Shown: piece by piece, positions 32,697 to 44,383 of the stretch
How the letters are laid out: each line of letters starts with the position of its first letter
Position numbering within the stretch: position 1 is the stretch's first letter
DNA from: Gonatopus flavifemur
Lineage: Eukaryota; Arthropoda; Insecta; Hymenoptera; Dryinidae
Direction: 5' to 3'
Assembly (NCBI GenBank): GCA_018340375.1
Contig: JAFFJZ010000007.1
Location: 3,348,001-3,412,000, forward strand
DNA length: 64,000 nucleotides
Made by a program: the position numbers and the translations under genes
Notes under the pieces: model-generated
Told to the model about the DNA's origin: nothing
The model's input: only the letters and a program-made list of their open reading frames with translations
The model's database searches: none

Positions 32697-34911
32697 CTTT
32701 TATGCGGGTAATATGGACCCCAAGATATTTATGTGAAAAAAACAGGACAACAATTGAGAAAAAATGTTCATTCATTCATAAATTCATATAAAATAGAGTT
32801 GGGTCTACCATTGTTTCAACATCAATATCTAGATATATGATGAAGGTCCGCTTGGATACCGCGTTAAAATAAAAGAAAGTAACTCATTATAAACCAACTG
32901 GCAATTTTTTTCGTTTAAATTCATTTACAGAAGTTACAAATGTGTACATCTTTTTCGCAACCAGCACAATCATTGTGAGCCCACATATCACAAATCACAC
33001 ACTCAACTCACAGTTCACCTCTCGTCTGTTCAGAAAACGCCTCTTCACAAAATATGGCCCGGGGCCCATAATACCCGCAGTGCAAGGAGCCCGTATATCC
33101 ACCTTGCCCATCTTGGAAAATGAAATTTTCCTACACTCAACTTGATAAATAAACTGACATCACTTCATTCAAACACAATCTTTATAGCATACTAAATACA
33201 TACCTGCACTTGGTTTTACCAGTTGAAATGAAAAAGCCGTAGTATTATCAAGTCAAGCTTTTACCTTTCAGACTTTTGATGAAGACGACCATTCACTGCT
33301 TGATATATTACAAATCATAACAGCTGAGCGGTCAGCGCAATCTACAGTGTCGTTTAGAAATTAGTTCTGGTAGTCTTAGTGTTCACTGCTAGAATTCGTG
33401 ACCTAGATAATCAGATACCGGGGGAGCCCATATTACCAGCAGGGGCCCATTATACCATCTTTGCCTCTACATATGAAATTATGTCAAATCCATGGAATAC
33501 GGATTTCACTCGCGCTCATACAAGATTCATGTTGGAAATGTGTTTCATAGTTCTTAGGTGCTATAAGTTTGGTTATCATTGCATATTGCGAACTTACATT
33601 CCAGTGACACAAAAATGTCACGAAGGAATTATTTGAAAAACTGAAGGTTTTTGAGAAATTCCCTCAGTTTCCTGAAAAATAATCAACATCGTATAATAAT
33701 CTCAAATAACTTTCAGAGATTCCATCATTGAATCAAATTGCGTCCGTTTATGATTAGATTATATGGGCCCCTATCCGGGCCCAGACCTTCCTACCCAGGG
33801 CCTGAACGGGCCCAGGAATGGGCCGATTCGCATTTCGACCCGGCTGTAAATGTAACCCCCTCTGGTGTTTATAAAATTCTCAAATCTCCTACACAATGTA
33901 GAAATTCCCATTACCGACGTTTTATTGACAGCACGAATATCATCCATTTTATTCACTTTTCTTACCATGGTGATTTTTATGCACCTTTCAATTAATTATA
34001 TGTGTATACTTGATTGAAACCAGAATCCGAAATATAATTGACACAAAAAATGGTATCACATGAATTGATGTATGATGAAACGCATATGAACTAAACTGAA
34101 CACCCGTATAGGAAAATATTGTTTGATCAGTTCCTAACCATTTCACCCAGAAATAAAGGAAGGCAACTTCATCCAACCATGAAATATCTGAGAGATATTT
34201 GAGCTCATCAATCTTATATTGTTTATTTTTCATAAAAATGCAAGAATACTCAAAGAACGTTATTTCTCCGAATAATCAAAGTCCCTGACAATTCTTGTAA
34301 CATTTCTTGTGCAATTTTGAGTTTCCAGTATGCAGCAATAACGAAACTTTGATATCACAGAAACTGGAATGTATTTTCTATGTGAATATTGCTTTGGCAT
34401 GAATGAGATTCGTTTATCATGGATTGAGCCTGATTTTGAATTAAAAAGTTCAAAAATAATTAATCCATATTTGAAGAACAGTGATTGTTTTTTATGCATC
34501 TGTCATTTATGGAATCAAATATATGACTAAATTCATACAGGTTTACAGCTGAGCGGCTATAGGGTTACTTAATGAGTTCCGAATTTCCAATTGCGATTCC
34601 CAGAAAAGTGATATTTTTTCTTTGTTTTGCCAAATTATAATGAAGTCAATCATCGACTTATGATAGATTCATTGATGGAGGTTACATTTATATTTCGAAC
34701 TGTAACCATAGAAATTGATCACATGTTGGCGTGGAAACTGATTGGATATTTCTTTCTCATTGTCATAATCATAAAAAAACTTGGAAACAGTACTGGTGTA
34801 ATACTTGAAATATTGAACATTCAGTACGGTTCCAATGATGGAAACCCTGTTACAAAAATCCAGCTGGGATTCCAGATCCGAAATTCACCTACGTTGCCAG
34901 CTAAGACCAAC
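32697..34911. other. unannotated DNA with GC-rich words
   Basis: No gene. Words such as GGGCCCATAATACCCGC (33060), GGGGCCCATTATACC (33443) and GGGCCCCTATCCGGGCCC (33767) recur and look like parts of an old repeat shared with 2540 and 44030-44250. Frames at 33379-33636 and 33738-33995 lack recognisable similarity. Confidence 0.45.
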
Positions 34912-35540
34912 ATCATCGTGAAATAATCAGTCTTATGACTGGTTTGATGAAAGCCTCCAACCCTGTCTATTATCCGCTAAACGCTTAACTTCTACATTGC
35001 TACAAAAACCCTTATTTTGTATAATTTGCTTCATATAATTAAATCTAGGTCTACCTTGGCGAGTTTCACCATTCATTTTTCCTTCCAATATTGTTTTCAA
35101 TAGACTATCATGCCTGAATGTGTGTCCTATCAGATTATTTCTTCTTTTCACGACATGTTCCAAAAGACTTCTTCTTTCATTCACCTCCTCAAGTACTTAT
35201 TCATTTTTTATTTCCTCTATCCACTTTATGCTAAGCATCCTTCTATAACACCACATTTCAAAAGTCCCAAGTCTTCGTTGATCCGTTTTTCCAATTGTCC
35301 AAGTTTCGCAACCATACCTATAACGCTGTGCTCCAAACGCATTTCGAATTCCTTCCTCACTGCTAAGTCAATATTCTTTCAGCACAGTAACTGTTTCTTT
35401 TGGTGGGAAGCCTGTTTTCCTTGCGTTATTCTCGCTTTTATATCTCTCTCGCTTTCGCCGTTTTCTGTAATTATGCTTCCTGGATATTTGAATTCTTTCA
35501 CTTGCTGAATTGTCTCTGCATCTGTCGCTTTATTCTATCA
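34912..35540 (-). pseudogene. non-LTR retrotransposon (LINE) reverse transcriptase 3' fragment, broken
   Basis: The minus strand encodes the C-terminal part of a LINE reverse-transcriptase protein: VKEFKYPGSIITENGESERD, then in shifted frames KQLLC and AVRKEFE, then MNERRSLLEHVVKRRNNLIGHTFRHDSLLKTIL and LADNRQGWRLSSNQS. It closely matches the copy at 48720-49489 but has several frameshifts and stops. Upstream parts (endonuclease and RT catalytic boxes) are missing, as usual for 5'-truncated LINE insertions. The 3' tail ATTTCACGATGATG resembles the tail of the other copy. Confidence 0.85.
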
Positions 35541-35943
35541 TTATCACTAACCGTACGCTATGAGTGGAGATTCAAGTTCTTAATATATATCAGATGCAGG
35601 AACAAACTGATACTCGCGGAAAACTGTTGAAACTGTTTGCGTCATCTTTGTGACGCCATTTTAATAATTTTGAACCGAAAGGAGTGTTACAACGCTTGTG
35701 AGTAGTATTACCAACACAAGCGAGTAGTTTTTGCAGAAGCAATTGTTGAATACACATCAGATTGTGGTAACTGTATATTTGAGAATGAGAATAAAATTCA
35801 TGGGAAATAAATCAGATTATCATTCAAAAAAGCATAGGTAACATTAGCAACTGTACTTGTTGGATGTACATTAGATTGTTGTAGAATTGAATAAGTGGAA
35901 ATGTGGTTGAGCATGCCTTATAGCTTCACGTTCGTGAAAAGTA

Positions 35944-36178
35944 CACTGAGAGAAATGGAATGCAATGATTATCATATACAAATAGTAATTAGAGGACAGC
36001 TTCGCCATTTTGGTTTCGGATACTATGGACAATCGTAGCAATGTTCATGCACTTGGGAATGGTTATCATGTACATGAAGATGGATACGAAATAACGTATT
36101 CGCCATCATCAACTTAGAAATTCTGTCATGCAACTACCATTTTCGCATGGTAATAGTTACAGTTCACTTCTCTCAGTG
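35944..36178. mobile_element. MITE, CACTGAGAG ends, TA duplication
   Basis: CACTGAGAGAAATGGAATGC at the left is mirrored by CACTTCTCTCAGTG at the right. TA lies at 35942-35943 and 36179-36180. Length 235 bp, non-coding. Ends match the 17228-27021 family in their first nine bases. Confidence 0.85.
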
Positions 36179-37813
36179 TAGATTCAGCCAAGTGTAATGG
36201 AAAATTTACATTGTTCGTGGTCAATAATATCATAATAAATATACTTTTGAATTGGGGTAATTTTTACAATCTTCCCAAGCAATGATCATGTATGTATCAT
36301 GTGAGTTTCATCAAAATTAATGTAGAAATTATATTTCAAGTTTTGTCTATGCACCGATGTTAAATTTACATTATAATTTTCCTCCGTGTATATCAAAATA
36401 TAAAACATATACACATCTTCTTCAAGATTGATCTCTATCAATTCACCCTGTTGAAAATAAAACCCGGTGAGTTGTACGATTCTCAAGAGTTTATGAACCT
36501 TCCATTGACGTCATTATCTGGCACAGAATAAATATCAACCTTTAGAGAGAACTTGTGGGGATTAGAAAATTTTGTTAAATTAGATTGGAATGCGCACATC
36601 CAACAGGAAATTGTTTTAAGAGTAACTTGATATTATTTTTTATGGATTTGCAATGAAAGAAACGATTGACAACATTAATAATGACGCAACACTTTAAGGC
36701 GTCTTCATCTGCTTTTTCTCCTTCATACATTTCACAGGTACCGCTATCGGCAAAACTTGTTCAATGGTCCACACTGCTTTTTTCTTACTATTTCTCTCTT
36801 GACATCTGGGTACCTTCAGGCGCAAACATAACATATCATATGTATATGTTGCCGGATATCGTTTCACGTACGATAAAACCCGGCCACGGACCATCGATAG
36901 AGCTTGCCGATTCGAGTTTTGTTTGAACTCTTCATAAGCCCAAGTTTCAAATTTAGCTGAGTGATCGTATAGTTCTTAGGAATGAGTTACAACCACCGAC
37001 CACTCTCGAGCTCATATATATTTGTGTCACGAAAATAAAAGATTAACCGACAGGGATGATGATCACCATTTCTGTCGTAAACGGAATGTAATAGTATCGT
37101 AGACGTGCAAGTGACGGACGGAATAGAATTCGTTTAGGTGATTATAAAATATCACATTCCTGGGTAAGGTACCAACTTTTATGATGAATCACATTGAATA
37201 TTTGGAGGAAAAGTATATTCAAATCATTTCAGGAGATTTTCATTTGAACTTTGTTATGTGACCACTCATACCAGTTCATTGTTTTTCTCAAAGATGAAAA
37301 AACTAACGGTACTCCACAGTAAAAAGTGAGACTTACCTTCAACCTTAATGAATCAATCAGCTCATTTCAAGATGCAGCCAAAACTCGCCCTATTTCAACT
37401 GAAAGTAAGCATCGAAAACAAATGCCGACACAAGGGAAAAGACTGAACTTTAGTCAAGTTTTCAAGTAAGATGCAGTCACTTTCAGTCGGACTCCAATTT
37501 TGAGTGAACCAATAAATATCGTGTTAAGGTGCGAAGAACAAATATTTCTCAAGTCAAACATGACTGGGTGTATGTCTTATGTGTCAACGGAAAGGCGAAT
37601 GGCCATCGATGTAACGGGATTATCGTTTCGTCTACATACAATGTTGAATTTGCATGCATCCATTGATAATTTGAAAACATAAAAAGGGAGAGTGAATGAA
37701 TGATTTTCGATGTGTTTTTTTTTCAATGAAAAAAATTCTTTGTCAAAAAATATAATGGATTTAAGAGACTTTTATCAGCGATCTTTGAGGTATAATTTAT
37801 GTGTGTTCTCAAA

Positions 37814-37899
37814 CGGAAAGAAGAGTTGTTGAAACAACTAATCGGATGGGTGCATCTGCGCCTCCAAATGAATAGTTGTTTCAACTACCCTTTTCTGCC
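37814..37899. repeat. compact hairpin (about 86 nt)
   Basis: AAGAGTTGTTGAAACAACTA pairs with TAGTTGTTTCAACTACCCTT, with flanking GAAA/TTTC pairing and a loop of about 30 bases. It could be a small MITE or a structured RNA. No target duplication is clear. Confidence 0.5.
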
Positions 37900-40315
37900 G
37901 CGCAATGATTAAATAATGAAAAACAGGAAGATGTGTGGGAAAGTCATGTGATAAAACAGAATTGAAGAGTGAACATTCGCAAAATCTACGTACATTGTGA
38001 TTGTTGTATTCGGGATTTAAATTCACATAGCCGTTTGTCCCTTTATCTTTGAATCTTCAGTTGAGATCTTTGGTGAAGGAAGAACATACATACAGTAGAT
38101 TTACGGAGCACAAATGTGCAATGCATGTACTAAGGTAAAATCTCGTGATATAGGGGAAAAAAACAAAAAAAAACTAAACTCAGATACAATGAGAATGAAA
38201 AGAATAACAAAAGAAGGGAACAATGTGTACGTACAACACACGCATATAATTCTCCTTGTATCTACAAAGAAAGGAAAGATAAAATATCCTACCCACGTGA
38301 AATCTTCAGGATCTGGGTTGTGCCAACGCAATTGTTCTTTCTCTGTTGGTGTCGAGTAAACTGGTATTTTATCTCTAACACGATAATGATTGTTAGACAG
38401 TTGGAGATGATCGTGATGATGATGGCGATGATCAACCTTAAGACACGCGTGAGACAAAAATATACATAAAACCTAATACGAGGGAAAGACAAGAATGGGA
38501 CGATCTAAGAAGGGAAAAGAGAAAAGAATATTATGTGTACATAAAGATCCGTTCAAATGAAAGTATTGGATCTTTGAATGGATTCCCTTGGCCAATCATG
38601 AACGATCGGTTCGAGAGATAAAAATTTCGTATATGTATCCATATAAGTCTCTTTATATTTACGTGGGTGTCCTAAGGGGGAAAGAAAAGAGATAGATCTA
38701 ACATACGTAATGCCCGCATGGATTCTCAATGGGGTACTTATAATCCGATCTTTGATTATGGTAAGATGTGTAAGATTTTTATATGCACACATTCATCCTT
38801 TTCCCTTCTCTTTTTCCGTTCAACGCACACGTAACAAAATGATTTTCAAAAATCATGAGACTCTCCTAATTGTTTGTACGATTTCTAATTGAAAAGTAGC
38901 ATATAATAACTTTGACGGATTGTTGTTCTCATCGTCATTTTAAACTTCCGATCTAAAAATGAAAGTAAAGCGTTCGGTGACATTCCGTGTTGCTGCTCTC
39001 ACCGTTCCTCCAACGCGTTCTTCACGCATGTTTGTATGGGTGTGATGAACGCTAATAACGAATACGAAGGCGGGTAGTAGTCAATAGCACAAGCACAACA
39101 TTTATTTTTACTTTTGGGATTGCTTTCAAACATGAGATTGATCAATTAAAAAATTTGCTACTGTAGAGAGATGATGAGAGAAGATAAATATGTAGAGGTG
39201 AAAGAAAGAATCTCTCTAACGATGCCGCACAAAGACGTTAGTGTGAATAGTATGGTCTACCTTTCGCTTTCAAACATTCATCTTCTGCACGATTTATCGA
39301 TTCGAATCCCATTTTCATTTTCAAATTAATCAGCATTTCAATAAAAAAATCAAGCTGTCTTTGAAGTGCACTTGATATGTGATACAAAATCAAATAGAAG
39401 CATATACTTCAACAGTCATCATGTTTACACTTCAACTACTTGTATTCTTTAAACATATAGATCTATTACATCTCCCTACATCTTGGAGTTTCCAAGTTAA
39501 AAATGCAAACCTCTGAAGGTACTTGATGTTTGTTTTACTCAGGCATGATGAAACTTTTTTCATCCTGCTATAATGAATAAATACTCCCAAGGAACGAGTT
39601 ACCAGCATCACGTGTTCGGATATTTTGATACTCCATCGATAGGTATACAATAATTTGAATCGTAAATAAATTACTGATGATACTCTTCAGTTACTAAGAA
39701 CGATGCAAGATCGGAGATTTTATGAAAACGAATCTCTAATGTCATGAATTATATATATATATAGGAGCAGAGAGGGAGTGATGTGGTGAGGGAATTAAAT
39801 GACAAAGAATTAAGATGAGTATCATTCAAAAGATAAATATGACATCATAAAATGTCCATCGTTTCTGTTTATTCAAAATATGTTCTTTCACTTTCAAATA
39901 TGCCACGTTTTCATAAAGAGATTACTTTCTAATGATGACGTGTCCAAGAATGATTGATATGATAACGTTGGAGTAGGCGATGGAATTATCTCCAATGGGA
40001 CTTCATTTGTTTCACACGAAATACATTCAAGTGGGAAACGTATAGGTCTAAATGCTGGATAAATTTGAATTAGGTTCTACAGAATTGTTAATGTTAATTA
40101 AATATTTTTCATCACTATTTTGTATTTTCGTATGATTTTGAAGACGAGATTTTCGAAATCTGTTGTTGCTGATTGTGTTTCATGAAGTATCATTAAGCGA
40201 TGAGGTCTTGAAATTTTATTGATCTCCTATCAATGGTTGTTGAAGTTCCTTTATTTGTGACGGATGAAAAGACGATAGACTTTGGGCAAAACATAATAGG
40301 ACTCTTAGCATTTTC

Positions 40316-40376
40316 TACTCTGCAAACTGAAGTGTATTAAAATTGTCTACAAGAACACACTTCAGTTTGCAGTGTA
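40316..40376. repeat. short hairpin with a perfect 16-bp stem
   Basis: CTGCAAACTGAAGTGT (40320-40335) and ACACTTCAGTTTGCAG (40357-40372) are exact reverse complements across a 21-base loop, with three more pairs outside after one mismatch. The size suits a microRNA precursor or a tiny MITE. Nothing shows expression. Confidence 0.6.
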
Positions 40377-41149
40377 AGGGAGAAAATGATGTTGAGAGTA
40401 GAGAACAATGGCCCGATTAGTCAAACAAATTGATCGATTTTGTTACTCAATATTACAGAAAATTGGCTTCTCCTCTTACTCGCCGATCGACATGAATCGA
40501 GTTGAGTAAATCGTTTTCTGTTCTGACCTCATTCGATTGCACGATCGTGATGACTCCATTTCAGCTATTTTCGATACATCCACTGTGAGGTCAAGTAAAA
40601 TCTTCTTCTTTCATCGTTTGACAGTCTTAAAAATTCACTTGCCAATACAGAATGTACAACAGGGAGTACTTTCCAATTCGATATTTCATAATATCCTTCA
40701 CTGCTGTATTTTTTGTGTTGTAAGGGGAGATTATTTACACGAAGAAAAATACTGTAATTTTGAAGAGAATCCAAGAACATTTCGAAACTTCTTCAGGAAA
40801 CATAAAACGGGGAGATTTTTGTTGAATTCCACTCATACGAAATGTAGGATCATCAATAATACATAACGGAAGTTGAAAAGAATACAAACTCTCCAAAAGT
40901 CGAGCATGGAATTTTACTATCTAATTTCAAAAATTCATCAATAATGTCTTCTGAGACTTTAGTTCTATTGAGGAAAATCCCTCAAAAAGGATGAACTGTT
41001 TTATCATTATCAAAAAACTAAAAAATGTTCTCAGATTTTTTTCTTTGTATTTATGTAAAAAAACTATATCTGAATAGTACTTGTACTGAAAAAAAATACA
41101 GCAGGATTTTCCGGATTATCTGGCTATCACTGCTTGACAGAGTCCAGTA

Positions 41150-42798
41150 CACTGAGAAAAATGGAAATGGTTATCATAGCTACTATATTCGGAACTGAAT
41201 GTTTTCTCCTACTGTAGCTCCGTTTTGTAACTGAAAGTGCATGAATCGTACCTACTCAAGTGGAAATGGAAGAAAATATCTATCCCAAGTCTCACAACTC
41301 CAAATCGTAGCTGAAAATGAGCCCAGCAATTTTCTGTAACTAAAATAACTCTAGTCAAACAGCTGGAGTAGTTACAAAAAATCTTTATTCTTCGTGAGTT
41401 ATATCGCTATACGGTCAATAATTTGTATCCGCAGCAGGAAAAACTTAATGTTACGTTCAGTATAATGCTGTAGTTATTCCGAATGAAACTATTTTTGACA
41501 GTATGCTCTGATTTTATGGTGAGTAGAGTTGGAAAGGATTGATGGAGAAGCCCAAAGAAATTCCTAGAGATCGACCGAAATTTTTTGCCGAAACTGACTA
41601 AAATTGAAGCTCTGATTATTGGTTTCGGAAAAAACTTGGTATTGGACGTTGGAAGTGTAGATAAGCTCCTTGATAATGCAATTATCATACTTAAGATCAC
41701 ATATCAATGTGATTAATGAAATAATTTCGATTTTCGGTTTAAATTTTCGGCTAATGCTTGTCGGCCGAAATTGTAAACCGAAAATCGCAAGTATTTTGTT
41801 AATTACAATGAAATGTGATCGTAAGTATGATAATTGGATTATTAAGGAGCTCGTCTACACTTCCAACGTCCAGTCCTACGTTTTTTTCGAAACCAATAAT
41901 CACAACTTCAATTTTAATCATTTTCGGCAAAAATTTTCGGTCGATCTCAAGAAATTCCTAATACCATATCATCAAATAATTGTCGCATAAAATAATATGT
42001 TGCTTTTTATATCTTTCTTATATTTACTTTCTTTTCCTCATGTAACAGGGATGGTTATTGGTTTTTTTTGTGATTTTTATTATTTTTTTTTTCAATCAAA
42101 ATATAATGAAATACATTATCATGACTGTGATATTTCAGTTATATTATCAATTGAGAAATAATAAACTGCAAATTACCTGTATGACAGATGAGGTGTTGTT
42201 AACCTATAAACAACATGAGATATTTGATTGTTTCTCTCTTTGTTTGTCCACGTAGATTTTCATTTAATAAAACAAAGAAGGGAAGAATAAAATATCTCAC
42301 GTGGGTTATGAATCATTTATTTATCATCTCATACCATGATATTTGTGGATATTTCCACATTGAAAAAAAAAACGGTCAAAAAAGTGTAATTAATTAGCAG
42401 GCGAATTGTGATAACTGCATTCCATAATCATAGGTAGACATGATTCATCAATTATTGATACTTCGAACTGCGGTTACAATACTGAATACGTGCAAGCTGT
42501 GGTTCCTTCGGTAAATACATGTATCAGTTACTCTGGAGGAAGTTCCTATAGGAATATAAAAATTGTGAAAATAGCTACTTTTCAGAGCTGTGAAAGACGT
42601 GAGTCTCAAACTATCGTGGGTCAAAATTATCATTGCTACAGTAGTTATTGGAGTTATTGGAGTCCAAGTTTTATTTGTGATAGGAAAAATGCCTTTCCAC
42701 TTCAAACTCTTCGAAAATGTTACTGTAGATACTTTTTAGAGCTAGGCATCATTTCAGCTACAAATAGTAGCTATAAACACGAGGAATTTTTCTCAGTG
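41150..42798. mobile_element. CACTGAGAAAAAT element with TA duplication, carrying a nested palindrome
   Basis: Ends CACTGAGAAAAATGGAAATG and ATTTTTCTCAGTG are inverted, with shared subterminal TATAGCTACTAT. TA lies at 41148-41149 and 42799-42800. The 1.65-kb interior has no convincing gene and contains a nested palindrome at about 41557-41960. Confidence 0.85.
41557..41960. repeat. nested 0.4-kb palindrome
   Basis: Arms of about 145 bp pair through GATCGACCGAAATTTTTTGC against CAAAAATTTTCGGTCGATC, and AACGTTGGAAG-type words. The centre (GATTTTCGGTTTAAATTTTC and GCCGAAATTGTAAACCGAAA) pairs as well, so almost the whole unit folds on itself. Frames on both strands mirror each other and are not genes. 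Confidence 0.82.
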
Positions 42799-42838
42799 TA
42801 GTGAATGTCAAGGAAAATTCGCTTGACAAAAGCTTTTA

Positions 42839-44381
42839 CCCAGATAACATGTAAGCTTGTCATAAGCTTGCCAGACTTGTCATTCGATTGTTTTTGACTT
42901 GTCATTACCAATCTTGTCAATGTAAGGCGGCTACAACTCTGCTGCAACCCGTGTGGAAATCAATCCTGGGCATCCTCAAGTATGTCTGGACCCCGTCAGG
43001 GTACAACTTGGGCATCCGATATAAGAGTTTCCCACCCACGGCCCATGTGAGCCCCAGTTGGGGTTGCTAGTGTACTCCCCGGGTATTTTAATCTAGGGAT
43101 GCCCATCCAAAGCCCATATAGGCTTTGGGCAAGCCACCATTGTTTCGCCCAGGTATTGTAATTTGAGCATGCCCAGTCACACTCCATAGAGGCCCCGGGT
43201 TGGCTATCATTGTTTCCCCCATTAAAAATATCCGACAGAACCGGACAACATTTTGACCCAGATCCGACAAGTTTGTCTGACATTTTTTGTTTTGTACATC
43301 AGTTTGAACACTCATGAAACTGCCAGACAGAGCCAAACAGAACCTGTCAGATCCAGGTCAAAATCCTGTCTGGTTTAAATTTTATTTCATCATTTTGTGT
43401 ATCGAAATTTTTGTTTGTTCAGTTTTCATTAAACATTAGGAGGAGGTTTTAAAAAAATAATAATTTTTTCCTGGTGTTATTAACCTCTATACATGCAACA
43501 ACGGGATACTTCATATCAACGTTAATAGAATTGTCTATAGAGTATTACAAAATAGTTAACAGGATTTTCCCCAAATACTTCAAATTGTAATTCTCGTATC
43601 CTCTAAAGTGAAAATCAAAGCTGACGTACATTCGGGGCATGCTCAATTTTGTTAGGTCAGAATTGCATTGTCTTTCATTCCTTCTAGGGAAATGTCTGAC
43701 ACTGAATGAATCAAAATGTATCTTGATCTCTATGTTTTTGAAAGTGATTCTTCCAATGCTCTTAGTTTCCAGGTTGTGACAATTGAAACTAATTTCAAAC
43801 AACCTATGAGCTCGAAATCAAAATTCCGAAAATTTGATACGCCTTTGGCTGACTGGAAAAAATATTTTGATTACCTTTCTAAAAATTTACATACAAAAGC
43901 GGATGGGAATTTCAATTTGTTTCTGATTTGATGGTCATTTTACATAAAGCATAGATCTATCAAAAGCTAACCCTCAAAGAACATTTTGCTGGAGCAAATT
44001 CATTTGTCTTTTATCTGAGGAAGAGCACCCAAATATCCAGGGGCCCAGTGGAGGATGAAATTTGAAAATTCATATGGGCTAAAATGAATCCCCTAAGTTG
44101 GCCCAAGTTGAATTCTTGATGTGGGCTAAGTTTGGGGACCATTACGGGGCCTAGATTGAAAAGCGTAACACTCCAAGTTAGGGCCAATCTTGGTGCCCTA
44201 ACCAAGGCCACATTTTAAGTAGGGATTATAAACCTGGCCTAGGTCTGAGCCCGGAAAAAATCTCCACACGGGTAGGATTTTGTGAGCTTGTACCATTGTC
44301 GTGTGTCAACTAGGAGGCTTATGTCAACCTTGTCACAAGCTTGCCTGACAACGTTGCAGCAAGGTTAAATTGCTATCTGGG
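42839..44381. mobile_element. element with CCCAGATA ends and TA duplication
   Basis: The left end CCCAGATAACATGTAAGCTT and right end GCTATCTGGG are inverted, with TA at 42837-42838 and 44382-44383. Subterminal AAGCTTGTCATAAGCTTGCC relates to TTGTCACAAGCTTGCCTG on the right. Large internal parts are GC-rich. It begins 39 bp after the 41150-42798 element ends. No transposase seen. Confidence 0.75.
42955..43240. repeat. GC-rich degenerate tandem units of about 100 bp
   Basis: About three units each hold a GGGCAT(C/G)C block, a GGCCCAT(G/A) block, a TTGG..TTGC block and a CCC(C/A)GGGTATT block. They are strikingly GC-rich against the AT-rich surroundings. Minus-strand frames across them are not supported as genes. 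Confidence 0.6.
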
Positions 44382-44383
44382 TA

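Larger units (their letters stand above)
36181..41147. other. unannotated DNA with short hairpins
   Basis: About 5 kb with no recognisable gene and few repeats, possibly host intergenic or intronic sequence. A solitary CCTCCGTGTA element end near 36378 has no clear partner. Two compact hairpins (37814-37899 and 40316-40376) are listed separately. Frames near 38101-38492 and 40537-40866 have no family resemblance. Confidence 0.5.

Noticed and set aside
38101..38492. 118-residue histidine-rich and hydrophobic frames
   Set aside because: Overlapping frames on both strands with low-complexity composition, and no recognisable family.
42996..43336. Minus-strand frames of 95 and 82 residues with cysteine- and tryptophan-rich sequence
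   Set aside because: They read through GC-rich tandem units. The apparent cysteine pattern repeats with the DNA unit, and no domain is recognisable.
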